From: Cellvibrionaceae bacterium | GTDB lineage: Bacteria; Pseudomonadota; Gammaproteobacteria; Pseudomonadales; Cellvibrionaceae | Assembly (NCBI GenBank): GCA_030597965.1 | Contig: JAUVQU010000124.1 | Location: 1-6,778, forward strand | DNA: 6,778 nucleotides | Reading direction: 5' to 3' | In this document: one piece after another, positions 1 to 5,535 of the stretch | How the letters are laid out: the number at the start of each line of letters is the position of its first letter | Numbering within the stretch: the stretch's first letter is position 1 | Notes under the pieces: generated by a model | What the model was told of the DNA's origin: nothing | Database searches by the model: none | Seen by the model: the letters and a program-made list of their open reading frames with translations, nothing else | Translations under genes and position numbers: made by a program

Positions 1-31
1 TATTGGTTAGAGGGTTGGTTGTCCGTGCCAT
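1..31 (-). CDS. P4-type tyrosine recombinase integrase, N-terminus only (runs off the left edge)
   Basis: Reading leftward from an ATG at 31, the ten complete codons give MARTTNPLTN before the window ends. From memory this matches the start of P4-like (bacteriophage P4/genomic-island) integrases, which often begin MART..PLT followed by a TEV/K-x-AKPKDK stretch; that following stretch is not visible here. Such enzymes are site-specific tyrosine recombinases that insert and excise islands at tRNA 3' ends. The context agrees: the gene starts 163 bp past the 3' end of tRNA-Ser and points away from it. A GGAG (43-46) lies 11 bases upstream of the ATG, somewhat far for a ribosome binding site. The start codon overlaps the inverted GTTACA copy, so the integrase may regulate itself. 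Only ten residues are visible, so the call depends on that N-terminal signature plus position. Confidence 0.6.
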   Translation of the reverse strand, partial: MARTTNPLTN

Positions 32-104
32 TGTAACACTGGCTCCACTGTTGACTTCTGATGTTACATTCAGTGTTACATTAAATGCCGGAAGTTACAA
101 TTAC
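32..104. repeat. Cluster of GTTACA repeats beside the integrase start (possible Int/Xis binding sites)
   Basis: Three same-direction GTTACA words start at 63, 75 and 94, and an inverted copy (TGTAAC) lies at 32-37. The first two extend to an identical TGTTACATT (62-70 and 74-82), 12 bp apart, slightly more than one helical turn. TGTAACACTG (32-41) and CAGTGTTACA (71-80) form a perfect 10-bp inverted repeat. The spacer lies between a tRNA 3' end and an integrase start, where P4-type integrases usually have arm-type binding sites and excisionase or repressor sites. The repeats are directly visible; the binding role is inferred. Confidence 0.55.
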
Positions 105-124
105 AGCTAGTACTTAACGGGCAC

Positions 125-144
125 AAAAAAGGCCGCAAAACCTT
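125..144 (-). terminator. Weak candidate terminator downstream of tRNA-Ser
   Basis: On the minus strand an AAGG/CCTT stem with an 8-base loop (TTTTGCGG) is followed by a further run of T, about 50 bases past the tRNA 3' end. The stem is only 4 bp, so it is a poor intrinsic terminator by itself. It would be the natural place to stop the tRNA transcript before the integrase gene. The rest of 105-194 shows no gene and no other clear signal. Confidence 0.3.
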
Positions 145-194
145 ACAGTTAGCGACCCCTAGCGATTTCCTTAAGACTTCCTGAAATCAATATA

Positions 195-284
195 TGGCGG
201 TGAGGGAGGGATTCGAACCCTCGAATAGTTTGACCCATTACACGCTTTCCAGGCGTGCTCCTTCAGCCACTCGGACACCTCACC
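195..284 (-). tRNA. tRNA-Ser(GGA), reads UCC/UCU codons
   Basis: The reverse strand folds into a complete class II tRNA of 90 nt including an encoded CCA. The acceptor stem is GGTGAGG (278-284) with CCTCACC (199-205), followed by discriminator G (198) and CCA (195-197). The anticodon stem is CACGC/GCGTG (253-257 and 241-245) around the loop CTGGAAA, giving anticodon GGA at 248-250. The long variable arm between the anticodon stem and the T arm, together with discriminator G, fits serine. The T arm is GAGGG-TTCGAAT-CCCTC. The 3' half is a likely attachment site for the island on the left, because an integrase start lies 163 bp downstream and the tRNA is intact, as expected when the island carries a copy of the 3' end. 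Confidence 0.97.
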
Positions 285-296
285 AAAGAGGCGCGT

Positions 297-325
297 ACTC
301 TACACAATGACCTCTATAAAGGCAA
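297..325 (-). promoter_or_regulatory. Promoter of tRNA-Ser
   Basis: On the minus strand a -35 box TTGCCT (320-325) and a -10 box TAGAGT (297-302) are separated by exactly 17 bp. They are followed by a GC-rich discriminator (ACGCGCC), which is typical of stringently controlled stable-RNA promoters. The tRNA begins 12 bp after the -10 box, so the transcript has little or no leader. The -35 box sits just beyond the nitroreductase stop codon, so read-through from that gene could add to tRNA expression. Confidence 0.7.
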
Positions 326-327
326 TG

Positions 328-891
328 TCATTGAGGCGGCCAAATATGAAAAAAGTCGTCGGGATTGGTTTCCGGAGTCTGTTTAAACTCGGTTGCGGGT
401 GTACCCAGGTAAACAAAGCCAATAATTGCCTCTCCGACCTGCACTCCCAGCCCCTCTTTTACAGTCTCGTCGTAAGCTAAAAAACCTGTTCTCCAATATG
501 CACCCAAGCCTTGAGCATAGGCGGCAGTGATCATATTTTGTACAGCGGCTCCTGTGGCTAACAACTGTTCTACCGCCGGCACCTTGTCATGCGCCTGATT
601 TTCAGCGATAGCAACAATCACCATTGGTGCCCTCAGGGGCATGGCCAGATAGCGCTGAGTCTGGGTTTCCGTTAGAGGACCATCTTTAGCCTGAGCCGCT
701 CGTAGGTAAAGTTGACCCAATTGGTTGAGCCCAGAGCCCTCAATAACTAAAAAGCGCCAGGGTTTAAGGCTGCCGTGATCAGCGGCTCGTAACGCTGCAG
801 CTTTTAATATCGCCAGCTGTTGGATTCCTGGGCCAGGAGCCAGCAACTTGCCGCATGAAACTCTATTCACTAAGGCTTCTACTGCCTGCAT
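328..891 (-). CDS. ydjA: YdjA-like nitroreductase family flavoprotein
   Basis: Predicted small FMN-dependent oxidoreductase of the nitroreductase superfamily, 187 aa, close in length and layout to E. coli YdjA (183 aa). Members reduce nitroaromatics or quinone-like compounds with NAD(P)H in the cytoplasm; the natural substrate is unknown. Visible family segments are the N-terminal NRVS (9-12, the usual NRRS FMN-binding motif with Val at the third position), ADHGSLKPWRFLVI (37-50), the flavin-site helix region from KVPAVEQ to AYWRTG (103-135) and the C-terminal IIGFVYLGTP (156-165). No signal peptide is visible. I start at the ATG at 889-891: AGGTGG (900-905) sits 8 bases before it, and the protein then begins MQAVEALVNR like YdjA (MDALELLINR). 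An in-frame GTG at 901-903 lies inside that ribosome binding site. The gene is divergent from the cyclase and is followed by tRNA-Ser. Confidence 0.9.
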   Translation of the reverse strand: MQAVEALVNRVSCGKLLAPGPGIQQLAILKAAALRAADHGSLKPWRFLVIEGSGLNQLGQLYLRAAQAKDGPLTETQTQRYLAMPLRAPMVIVAIAENQAHDKVPAVEQLLATGAAVQNMITAAYAQGLGAYWRTGFLAYDETVKEGLGVQVGEAIIGFVYLGTPATEFKQTPETNPDDFFHIWPPQ

Positions 892-899
892 GGTATAAA

Positions 900-905
900 C
901 CACCT
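900..905 (-). promoter_or_regulatory. Ribosome binding site that fixes the nitroreductase start
   Basis: AGGTGG on the minus strand ends 8 bases before the ATG at 891. The upstream in-frame GTG (901-903) is part of this Shine-Dalgarno sequence, which argues against its use as the start. Confidence 0.65.
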
Positions 906-950
906 ATTATTAGGATTAACTTGTTAAAATATGAATAAAATTAATACGTC

Positions 951-963
951 ACGTTATTAACGT
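951..963. promoter_or_regulatory. Perfect 13-bp dyad in the divergent intergenic region (possible operator)
   Basis: ACGTTA-T-TAACGT is a perfect inverted repeat with one central base. It lies about 60 bp upstream of the nitroreductase start and 7 bp upstream of the candidate -35 box of the cyclase, so one regulator bound here could control both genes. The remainder of 892-1100 is AT-rich with no gene; no convincing minus-strand promoter stands out. The word TAATACGT occurs at 942-949 and again at 1071-1078. Confidence 0.3.
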
Positions 964-970
964 TTCTTAT

Positions 971-999
971 TGGACAAGATGAATCAAAATCGCTTTAAT
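971..999 (+). promoter_or_regulatory. Candidate sigma-70 promoter of the adenylate cyclase gene
   Basis: TGGACA (971-976) matches the -35 consensus at 5 of 6 bases and TTTAAT (994-999) matches the -10 consensus at 5 of 6, with a 17-bp spacer. Transcription would start near 1006, leaving a leader of about 95 bases. That leader contains a GTGGCCAC palindrome (1042-1049) but no recognised riboswitch. Confidence 0.5.
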
Positions 1000-1100
1000 C
1001 AACAGTATGTAATAATCTGTTCATTATAGGTGCCTAAGCCAGTGGCCACACCAGTAGAGTTAAATAAAAATAATACGTTAAATCCGATTAAATAGCCCTC

Positions 1101-2468
1101 ATGACCGAGCAAATGACTTCAACCAATCAATCTGCGCAATTTCAGTTTTTCTTTCGCGCATTATTCTGCTTTGCCGCAGCCGGTACCCTGCTGGCCGGAA
1201 TCAGGGTGGAAACTATCGAGCCTGTCTTTTTGGGGATGGTCACCCTCTTATTTCTATACGCCTACATTGTTTACCTGATTTCAAAAATCATTCCCGAGGA
1301 ACACAGTCAGGCTACCGCCCGCTGGGCTCATTATGGTGATGCCATACTGATAGGCGGGGTCATAGTTTTAAGTAACTTCAATCTGCTTTCCAGTGTCTTA
1401 TTTATCACTATGGTTCAGTTTAACGCACTGATGAATGGTGGTCCGTCACGCTTGGTCTCTGACAACATAGCCCTTATTCTTGGCCTGATAGTGGCTGTAT
1501 TTTTGTATCAACCAGAATCGATTATCCACACACAGGTTGAAATTCACCTGGCCAGTGTAATCGGCATCACCACCTACTTCTGTGCCTCAGCCGTTTATGC
1601 CTTCGGACAAATCACCGAACTCAAAAAAACAAACGAGTCACTTGAATCAGAAAAACAGCAATACAAAACCCGTGCGTATAAATTATCTCGCTACCTGCCT
1701 GCCCCTGTTTGGAACGCCATCAATCAAAACGATGAATCACAAAAAACAGAGCGCAAGCGCCTGACGGTCTTTTTCTCGGACATTAAAGAATTCAGTGAGC
1801 TCTCAGAAGAGTTAGAAGCAGAGACACTCACTGACGTATTGAATACCTACCTCACGGAAATGGCGAGAATCGTTACCCAATATGGTGGCAGCATCGATAA
1901 GTTCATGGGTGATGGCATGATGGTTATCTTTGGAGATCACAACAGCAAAGGCCTTAAAGCTGACGCGCTGCGTTGCGTATCTATGGCTATAGCCATGAGA
2001 CGCCGAATGAAAGTTCTGCAACAGCAATGGTACAACCAAGGCATTAAACGCCCAATGCAAATCCGTATGGGCATTAACACCGGTTACTGTACAGTCGGCA
2101 CATTCGGCACCAGTCATCATCTCGATTACACAGTACTTGGCACCCACGTCAATTTAGCGAGCCGCTTAGAATCTGCTGCCGAACCTGGGGAAATCCTAAT
2201 TTCTCACGAGACCTGTGCCCTCGTGAAAGATTCAGTGATGGCTCGAGACAAAGGTAAAATCAACGTTAAGGGCTTTAGCCACCCGGTGAAAGTGTTTGAA
2301 GTCGTAGATTTACGCAAAGACATGGATAAAAATCAGAGTTATTTCGAACACAACCTTAACGGTTTCGCGATGCATATGGATCTGGACAATGTGCGTAATT
2401 ATGATCGCCCGCGGGTTATAGAATCTTTGAACTCTGCAATTGAAGCACTGGAAAAGAAAGACGTTTAA
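1101..2468 (+). CDS. Membrane-anchored class III adenylate cyclase
   Basis: Predicted to make cyclic AMP from ATP at the inner face of the cytoplasmic membrane (455 aa). About five hydrophobic segments (near 15-33, 40-62, 78-112, 121-136, 148-168) form an N-terminal membrane domain not matching a sensor I recognise. A charged, probably coiled-coil linker (168-195) and a YLPAPVW segment follow. The cyclase homology domain covers about 218-402: metal-binding Asp227 (FFSDIKEF) and Asp271 (FMGDG), adenine-selecting Lys267 (DKF) and Thr344 (DYTVLG), and transition-state Asn351 and Arg355 (VNLASRLE). The Lys/Thr pair points to ATP as substrate and to subclass IIIb, which is often bicarbonate-responsive. 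A hydrophilic tail of about 50 residues follows. The ATG at 1101 has no clear Shine-Dalgarno sequence; an ATG at 1113 is an alternative start. All catalytic residues are present, so the enzyme should be active as a dimer. Confidence 0.9.
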   Translation: MTEQMTSTNQSAQFQFFFRALFCFAAAGTLLAGIRVETIEPVFLGMVTLLFLYAYIVYLISKIIPEEHSQATARWAHYGDAILIGGVIVLSNFNLLSSVLFITMVQFNALMNGGPSRLVSDNIALILGLIVAVFLYQPESIIHTQVEIHLASVIGITTYFCASAVYAFGQITELKKTNESLESEKQQYKTRAYKLSRYLPAPVWNAINQNDESQKTERKRLTVFFSDIKEFSELSEELEAETLTDVLNTYLTEMARIVTQYGGSIDKFMGDGMMVIFGDHNSKGLKADALRCVSMAIAMRRRMKVLQQQWYNQGIKRPMQIRMGINTGYCTVGTFGTSHHLDYTVLGTHVNLASRLESAAEPGEILISHETCALVKDSVMARDKGKINVKGFSHPVKVFEVVDLRKDMDKNQSYFEHNLNGFAMHMDLDNVRNYDRPRVIESLNSAIEALEKKDV

Positions 2469-2477
2469 AGGTACGAG

Positions 2478-2525
2478 AATGGTGACCATTATGGGTTGTT
2501 AACCGCCTGTTAAAAGCCAACCCAT
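2478..2525. terminator. Two abutting inverted repeats between convergent genes, possible bidirectional terminator
   Basis: AATGGT-G-ACCATT (2478-2490) is a perfect 6-bp dyad. Directly beside it is a larger hairpin: ATGGGTTG (2491-2498) plus TTAAC (2499-2503), a 5-base loop, then GTTAA (2509-2513), a 4-base bulge AAGC, and CAACCCAT (2518-2525), giving 13 paired positions. It fills the 63-bp gap between the cyclase stop and the queF stop, where transcription from both sides should end. Neither strand has a proper T run after the stem, so intrinsic termination is uncertain. Confidence 0.4.
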
Positions 2526-2531
2526 TTCAAT

Positions 2532-3374
2532 CTACTGCCTTACCAGCCTGCACCCCAGCGGGCTCACAGTGTCACCATTGGTTCTATAAGGATTAATATC
2601 CAACCCACCCCGGCGAGTATAACGCGCATAAACTGTCAGCGACTCCGGCTGGCACTGCTGCAAAATATCCAGAAACATTCGCTCGACACAATGTTCGTGA
2701 AAATCTTGATGGCTGCGGAAAGACACAATGTATTTCAACAATCCTGCCCGGTTAATCTTGGGCCCGGAGTAACGAACATACACGCTAGCCCAATCAGGCT
2801 GACTGGTAACAGGGCAATTACTTTTCAGTAAATCACTGTACAGTGTCTCCTCAACCATTTCTTCTGAGTCATCTAAACACAACAGCGATGACTGCGGCGT
2901 ATAACAGTCTATCTCCACATCAATATTATCAATCAGCACGCCATCAAACTCACTCACCTGAAAACCACCAGTATCCTGAAGGGAGTGAACAGATACCTGC
3001 ACAGGGGCGCCCGCCGCTGTAGATAAGTCACGCCTCATGGTTTCGGCAACTTCTTTATTTGAGGCGAACACTGATTGATTGAATGAATTGAGGTACAACT
3101 TGAATGACTTGGATTCAATTATATTAGGGCTCTCTGCTGGAACACTAAATTCAGCCACGGCGACTATCGGCTTACCCTTGGGATTCAACCAAGACAATTC
3201 ATACCCGGTCCAGAGATCGACACCACTGAAAGGCAGCCGATCGGCTTCCAGAGCTAAGGCTTCACGTGAGTTTTGGCGAGGGATAGGGCATAACAAAGAA
3301 GCCGTATAGGTGCCAATGTAATCCGTCTGACGCCCCAGCACATTGCCATGATCTGAATGGTTGTTTTCCGACAT
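2532..3374 (-). CDS. queF: NADPH-dependent 7-cyano-7-deazaguanine reductase QueF
   Basis: Reduces the nitrile of preQ0 to the primary amine preQ1 with two NADPH, the last free-base step before tRNA-guanine transglycosylase inserts preQ1 into tRNAs with GUN anticodons (queuosine pathway). At 280 aa it is the long two-domain (T-fold) form found in E. coli and Vibrio. Visible landmarks are LPFSGVDLWTGYELSWLN (47-64), the QueF signature ESKSFKLYLNSFNQ (87-100), nucleophile Cys187 in LLKSNCPVTSQPDW with Asp194, FHEHCVE (225-231) including His226 and Glu227, and the C-terminal YARYTRRGGLDINPYR (249-264). I start at the ATG at 3374, as the protein then aligns with the E. coli N-terminus; an in-frame TTG at 3386 is less likely. 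It is the last gene of the minus-strand run, 54 bp after the GNAT gene, with a possible promoter of its own. No preQ1 riboswitch is apparent. Confidence 0.97.
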   Translation of the reverse strand: MSENNHSDHGNVLGRQTDYIGTYTASLLCPIPRQNSREALALEADRLPFSGVDLWTGYELSWLNPKGKPIVAVAEFSVPAESPNIIESKSFKLYLNSFNQSVFASNKEVAETMRRDLSTAAGAPVQVSVHSLQDTGGFQVSEFDGVLIDNIDVEIDCYTPQSSLLCLDDSEEMVEETLYSDLLKSNCPVTSQPDWASVYVRYSGPKINRAGLLKYIVSFRSHQDFHEHCVERMFLDILQQCQPESLTVYARYTRRGGLDINPYRTNGDTVSPLGCRLVRQ

Positions 3375-3395
3375 AAAAATTTCCAACGTATTTAA

Positions 3396-3424
3396 CTTAT
3401 CCGGGCAGTAACGGGATCACTCAA
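3396..3424 (-). promoter_or_regulatory. Candidate queF promoter
   Basis: On the minus strand TTGAGT (3419-3424) and GATAAG (3396-3401), each 4 of 6 to consensus, are spaced by 17 bp in the gap between the GNAT stop and queF. This could give queF expression independent of the upstream operon. The boxes are moderate matches only. Confidence 0.3.
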
Positions 3425-3428
3425 CTGC

Positions 3429-3923
3429 TTAAGAATCTGAACGTACCATTTTACGCATCAAAATAATTTTTCGCCCCTGCTGGGTATAGCGTTGGTAGGG
3501 CTCTCGCATAAATGATGGCATCAAGGCCATATTACTGTCCTTCACCGGTTCAAAATCCAGCACACCATAAAAGCCTTCTAAATGATCAAAGGGGTAACAA
3601 AAGCAATCACGTGTCGATAAAAACTCGTTCAAACCCAGCAGTAATTGCCGGCCTATACCTTGACCCTGTAATTCGGGTTTGACACACATACTGCGCAAGA
3701 ACCACCAACCGTCTGATTTTAGCTGGAGTCGCACGGCGGCTACTATTTCCCCTGCCGACGGCTCTACTGACGCCCCACTTACAGAGGCCACAAGGTGACG
3801 CGCAACAAACACGGCCTCACCCCTCCCCGCCTTTGCCGAATAACGGCTAGCTTTATAAAAACGATTGACCAAGGGCAATTGAATTTCGGGCAACTGAGAG
3901 ACTTTTATGCTTAATTGAGTCAT
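3429..3923 (-). CDS. GNAT family N-acetyltransferase
   Basis: A 164-aa single-domain protein with the acetyl-CoA binding motif A of GNAT enzymes: the strand LRSMCVKPE (76-84) followed by the pyrophosphate-binding loop QGQGIG (86-91) and helix RQLLLGLNEFL. A YPFDHLEGFYGVLDFEPV segment (110-127) matches the motif B region where these enzymes end the acetyl-CoA site. It should transfer an acetyl group to an amine; the substrate cannot be told from sequence. Its ATG lies 5 bases after the TAA of the DTW gene with no visible ribosome binding site, so it probably depends on ribosomes finishing that gene. Pairing with a DTW tRNA-modifying protein hints at a substrate in translation (a tRNA base or ribosome-associated protein), but this is inference. 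It is far smaller than Pka/YfiQ, the acetyltransferase next to E. coli YfiP. Confidence 0.85.
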   Translation of the reverse strand: MTQLSIKVSQLPEIQLPLVNRFYKASRYSAKAGRGEAVFVARHLVASVSGASVEPSAGEIVAAVRLQLKSDGWWFLRSMCVKPELQGQGIGRQLLLGLNEFLSTRDCFCYPFDHLEGFYGVLDFEPVKDSNMALMPSFMREPYQRYTQQGRKIILMRKMVRSDS

Positions 3924-3928
3924 TGTGA

Positions 3929-4516
3929 TTATAGGGCTCTATTACTTCGGTCCAGCTCCCAGTGCTGCTGAAATACCGTTTGATAATTCAGTAATTGCCG
4001 TGCGCCGCAGGCATCACCCCGAGCCGACACAAGGTGCGCAATAGCTTCCAGCGTCGAAACACCCTGCTGGTTACGCCTTAAATGATAATCACTTTTAATA
4101 TCGTCTCCCAAGCTATAACAAGGTAATTGCCTTAACTCTGGTGACTGCCTTACCATCTTTGCGGCCTGCTGCCAGGTTGCATCCAATACAACCCATACAA
4201 TGGGCTCATCTCTATCAATATTGACAGAAACCGGATTTGATTCGGGTATTTTATCACTAGGAAACACGAGAACAGCACGATCCGCTGGTAAATCTAATGC
4301 CAGCTTGCGCTGCCACATTAATTTTTGAACGGCTTGAAGACTGGATAATACCAGCTTGCCTGTATTACTCGGCTTATCAACTTCTCGTTCATGGGTCAGC
4401 AAAAGCCACTGATCCGACTGAGCTTTACCTCCTAATTTAATTCTTGGAGCAAGCCCGCAGACACAGAGATCACGGCGCAAGCAACAGCATCCACAGTGAT
4501 CCACTTCAACTGCCAT
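3929..4516 (-). CDS. tapT: DTW-domain tRNA-uridine aminocarboxypropyltransferase (TapT/YfiP-like)
   Basis: Predicted to transfer the 3-amino-3-carboxypropyl group of S-adenosylmethionine to a tRNA uridine, giving acp3U (position 47 in E. coli); 195 aa. Features of the DTW family are the N-terminal Cys cluster (Cys8, 10, 11, 12, 18, 20; probable metal site), THEREVDKPSNTGKLV (41-56), the name-giving Asp-x-Thr-Trp in LDATWQQAAKM (111-121), YHLRR (144-148) and GVSTLEAIAHL (152-162). I start at the ATG at 4516, because AGGA lies 5 bases upstream and the protein then begins just before the Cys cluster; an ATG at 4537 and a TTG at 4552 are in frame. The chosen start overlaps the end of the upstream membrane-protein gene by 11 bp, and GNAT follows 5 bp after the stop, so the three genes are probably translationally coupled. 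E. coli TapT is longer, mainly at its ends. The exact modified position is inferred from the family. Confidence 0.88.
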   Translation of the reverse strand: MAVEVDHCGCCCLRRDLCVCGLAPRIKLGGKAQSDQWLLLTHEREVDKPSNTGKLVLSSLQAVQKLMWQRKLALDLPADRAVLVFPSDKIPESNPVSVNIDRDEPIVWVVLDATWQQAAKMVRQSPELRQLPCYSLGDDIKSDYHLRRNQQGVSTLEAIAHLVSARGDACGARQLLNYQTVFQQHWELDRSNRAL

Positions 4517-5015
4517 TCTTTTCCTGTTCGACGACATCGGGCGTTTCAGCAAGCTCTGTTGTTTCTGTTGTTATAGAGTCTTCTAGCACTTCTGATGCTT
4601 CAACCTCTTCAGCTGCTTCCGATCCTTCTGGCTCTTCAGGTACTTCTGCTGCTTGTGCTTCGGGGGCGACTACAGTGGCAACAATGCCTTTCCTTTTGCG
4701 CCGTACATACTCATAAACCAACCAGGTCAGAAACGATATCGACAACACTCTTAGCAGAGGCGTGCCGACTCGACTGAATGACTCACTACCTTCAAACAAA
4801 ACTTCCAGCAGCAGCATCAAAACACCTGGAGCCAGCTCACCGTAGCCTTCACCGACACTGTAGGGAAAAAAGATTAAAATAAACATCGTGATACGCAAAA
4901 AGCTACGTAACGTGGAATCCTTAAGGCGTAGTGTTAGCCACCACCAAGAACCAAATAGCCCTATACCACCCACCACATAAAAAACCCACGCCGTTACGTA
5001 CTCGTCTGAACCCAT
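4506..5015 (-). CDS. Uncharacterised membrane protein with acidic, Glu-rich C-terminal tail
   Basis: Family not recognised. The 169-aa protein has three or four hydrophobic segments (near 8-28, 39-53, 62-75 and 86-104), including a GGIGLFGSWWWLTLRL stretch. A basic stop-transfer patch RRKRK (105-109) should place the C-terminus in the cytoplasm. From about 117 to the end is a low-complexity tail with about sixteen Glu and two Asp among Ala, Val, Pro, Ser and Thr, with no aromatic residues; it is probably disordered. The start is well supported: AGGA lies 7 bases before the ATG at 5015. The last 11 bp overlap the tapT start, so the two are probably made together, possibly linking tRNA modification to the membrane, though a plain expression link is as likely. 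It follows ycgN after 31 bp. Homologues with the same tail would confirm that the tail is functional. Confidence 0.8.
   Translation of the reverse strand: MGSDEYVTAWVFYVVGGIGLFGSWWWLTLRLKDSTLRSFLRITMFILIFFPYSVGEGYGELAPGVLMLLLEVLFEGSESFSRVGTPLLRVLSISFLTWLVYEYVRRKRKGIVATVVAPEAQAAEVPEEPEGSEAAEEVEASEVLEDSITTETTELAETPDVVEQEKNGS
4522..4525 (-). promoter_or_regulatory. Ribosome binding site that fixes the tapT start
   Basis: AGGA lies 5 bases before the ATG at 4516, inside the 3' end of the upstream membrane-protein gene. The other in-frame starts (ATG 4537, TTG 4552) have no comparable site. Confidence 0.6.
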
Positions 5016-5046
5016 AATATCTTCCTACTTCAAGTGAGTACTCTTA

Positions 5047-5496
5047 TTACTCAACCCAGTGAATAATATGCTCTTCATAATCGTCTTCTTCAACTCGCTC
5101 TTCCGCCACGACCCGGCCACAGACTGATGCTCCGGCGGCATGTACTGCATCGCGATCACCTGAAATCAAATGATGCCAAGGCGGCAAATCTCGAGCTTCA
5201 GCCAACAGCCTATAGGAGCAGCTGTTCGGCAACCAATGAAACTGATCAAGCTCGTCGACTGTTAAGGTAATGCATTCGGGAACCAGCGAAGCGCGATTGG
5301 CATAGTCGCCACAGGTTGCATCCTCGTGATTCAAATAGCGGCAAGCTATATTGGTGTAAAATACCTCTTCGGTATCGTCATCCTGCAACTTATGCAGACA
5401 ACACTTACCGCAGCCATCACAAATAGATTCCCACTCCCCTGTGTTCATCTGAGACAAAGTTTTCTGCTTCCAAAAAGGCTTTACGATGTCTGCCAT
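5047..5496 (-). CDS. ycgN: YcgN family cysteine-cluster protein (UPF0260)
   Basis: A 149-aa soluble protein closely matching E. coli YcgN in sequence and length; its biochemical role is not established. The N-terminal PFWKQKTLSQMNTGEWESICDGCG region carries the Cys cluster C26-x2-C29-x2-C32-C33, followed by HKL. More conserved Cys appear at 52 (TNIACRYLN), 62, 75 (PECITL) and 93 (WLPNSCSYRLLAE), then DLPPWHHL (103-110). The set of eight Cys suggests a metal or iron-sulphur site, which is inference from spacing. The C-terminal stretch is acidic (EERVEEDDYEEH). GAGAG a few bases before the ATG serves as ribosome binding site. It lies 39 bp after ycgL and 31 bp before the membrane-protein gene on the same strand; close linkage of rnd, ycgL and ycgN points to one transcription unit. 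Confidence 0.93.
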   Translation of the reverse strand: MADIVKPFWKQKTLSQMNTGEWESICDGCGKCCLHKLQDDDTEEVFYTNIACRYLNHEDATCGDYANRASLVPECITLTVDELDQFHWLPNSCSYRLLAEARDLPPWHHLISGDRDAVHAAGASVCGRVVAEERVEEDDYEEHIIHWVE

Positions 5497-5535
5497 TTAA
5501 CTCTCTGTGCTTCTCGACTTTAACAGGCTTAAATT

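Noticed and set aside
62..99. Short repeated words as a possible CRISPR or satellite array
   Set aside because: The repeats are only 6-9 bp, irregularly spaced (12 and 19 bp) and partly inverted, unlike CRISPR repeats and spacers; recombinase binding sites fit better.
305..333. CAATGAC/GTCATTG inverted repeat (305-311, 327-333) as a nitroreductase terminator
   Set aside because: It overlaps the tRNA promoter and the nitroreductase stop and has no T run on the minus strand; a 7-bp stem with a 15-base loop is weak.
1812..2147. Open frame on the minus strand inside the adenylate cyclase gene
   Set aside because: It lies wholly opposite the conserved catalytic domain, its translation resembles no family, and there is no ribosome binding site or gap for it.
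3375..3428. preQ1 riboswitch upstream of queF
   Set aside because: The gap is 54 bp and AT-rich, and I see no preQ1 pseudoknot-like stem with an A-rich tail; only a moderate promoter is visible.
4444..4777. Two plus-strand open frames rich in Ser/Thr or Leu
   Set aside because: They are the opposite strand of the Glu-rich tail region; the composition comes from the low-complexity sequence rather than from a gene.
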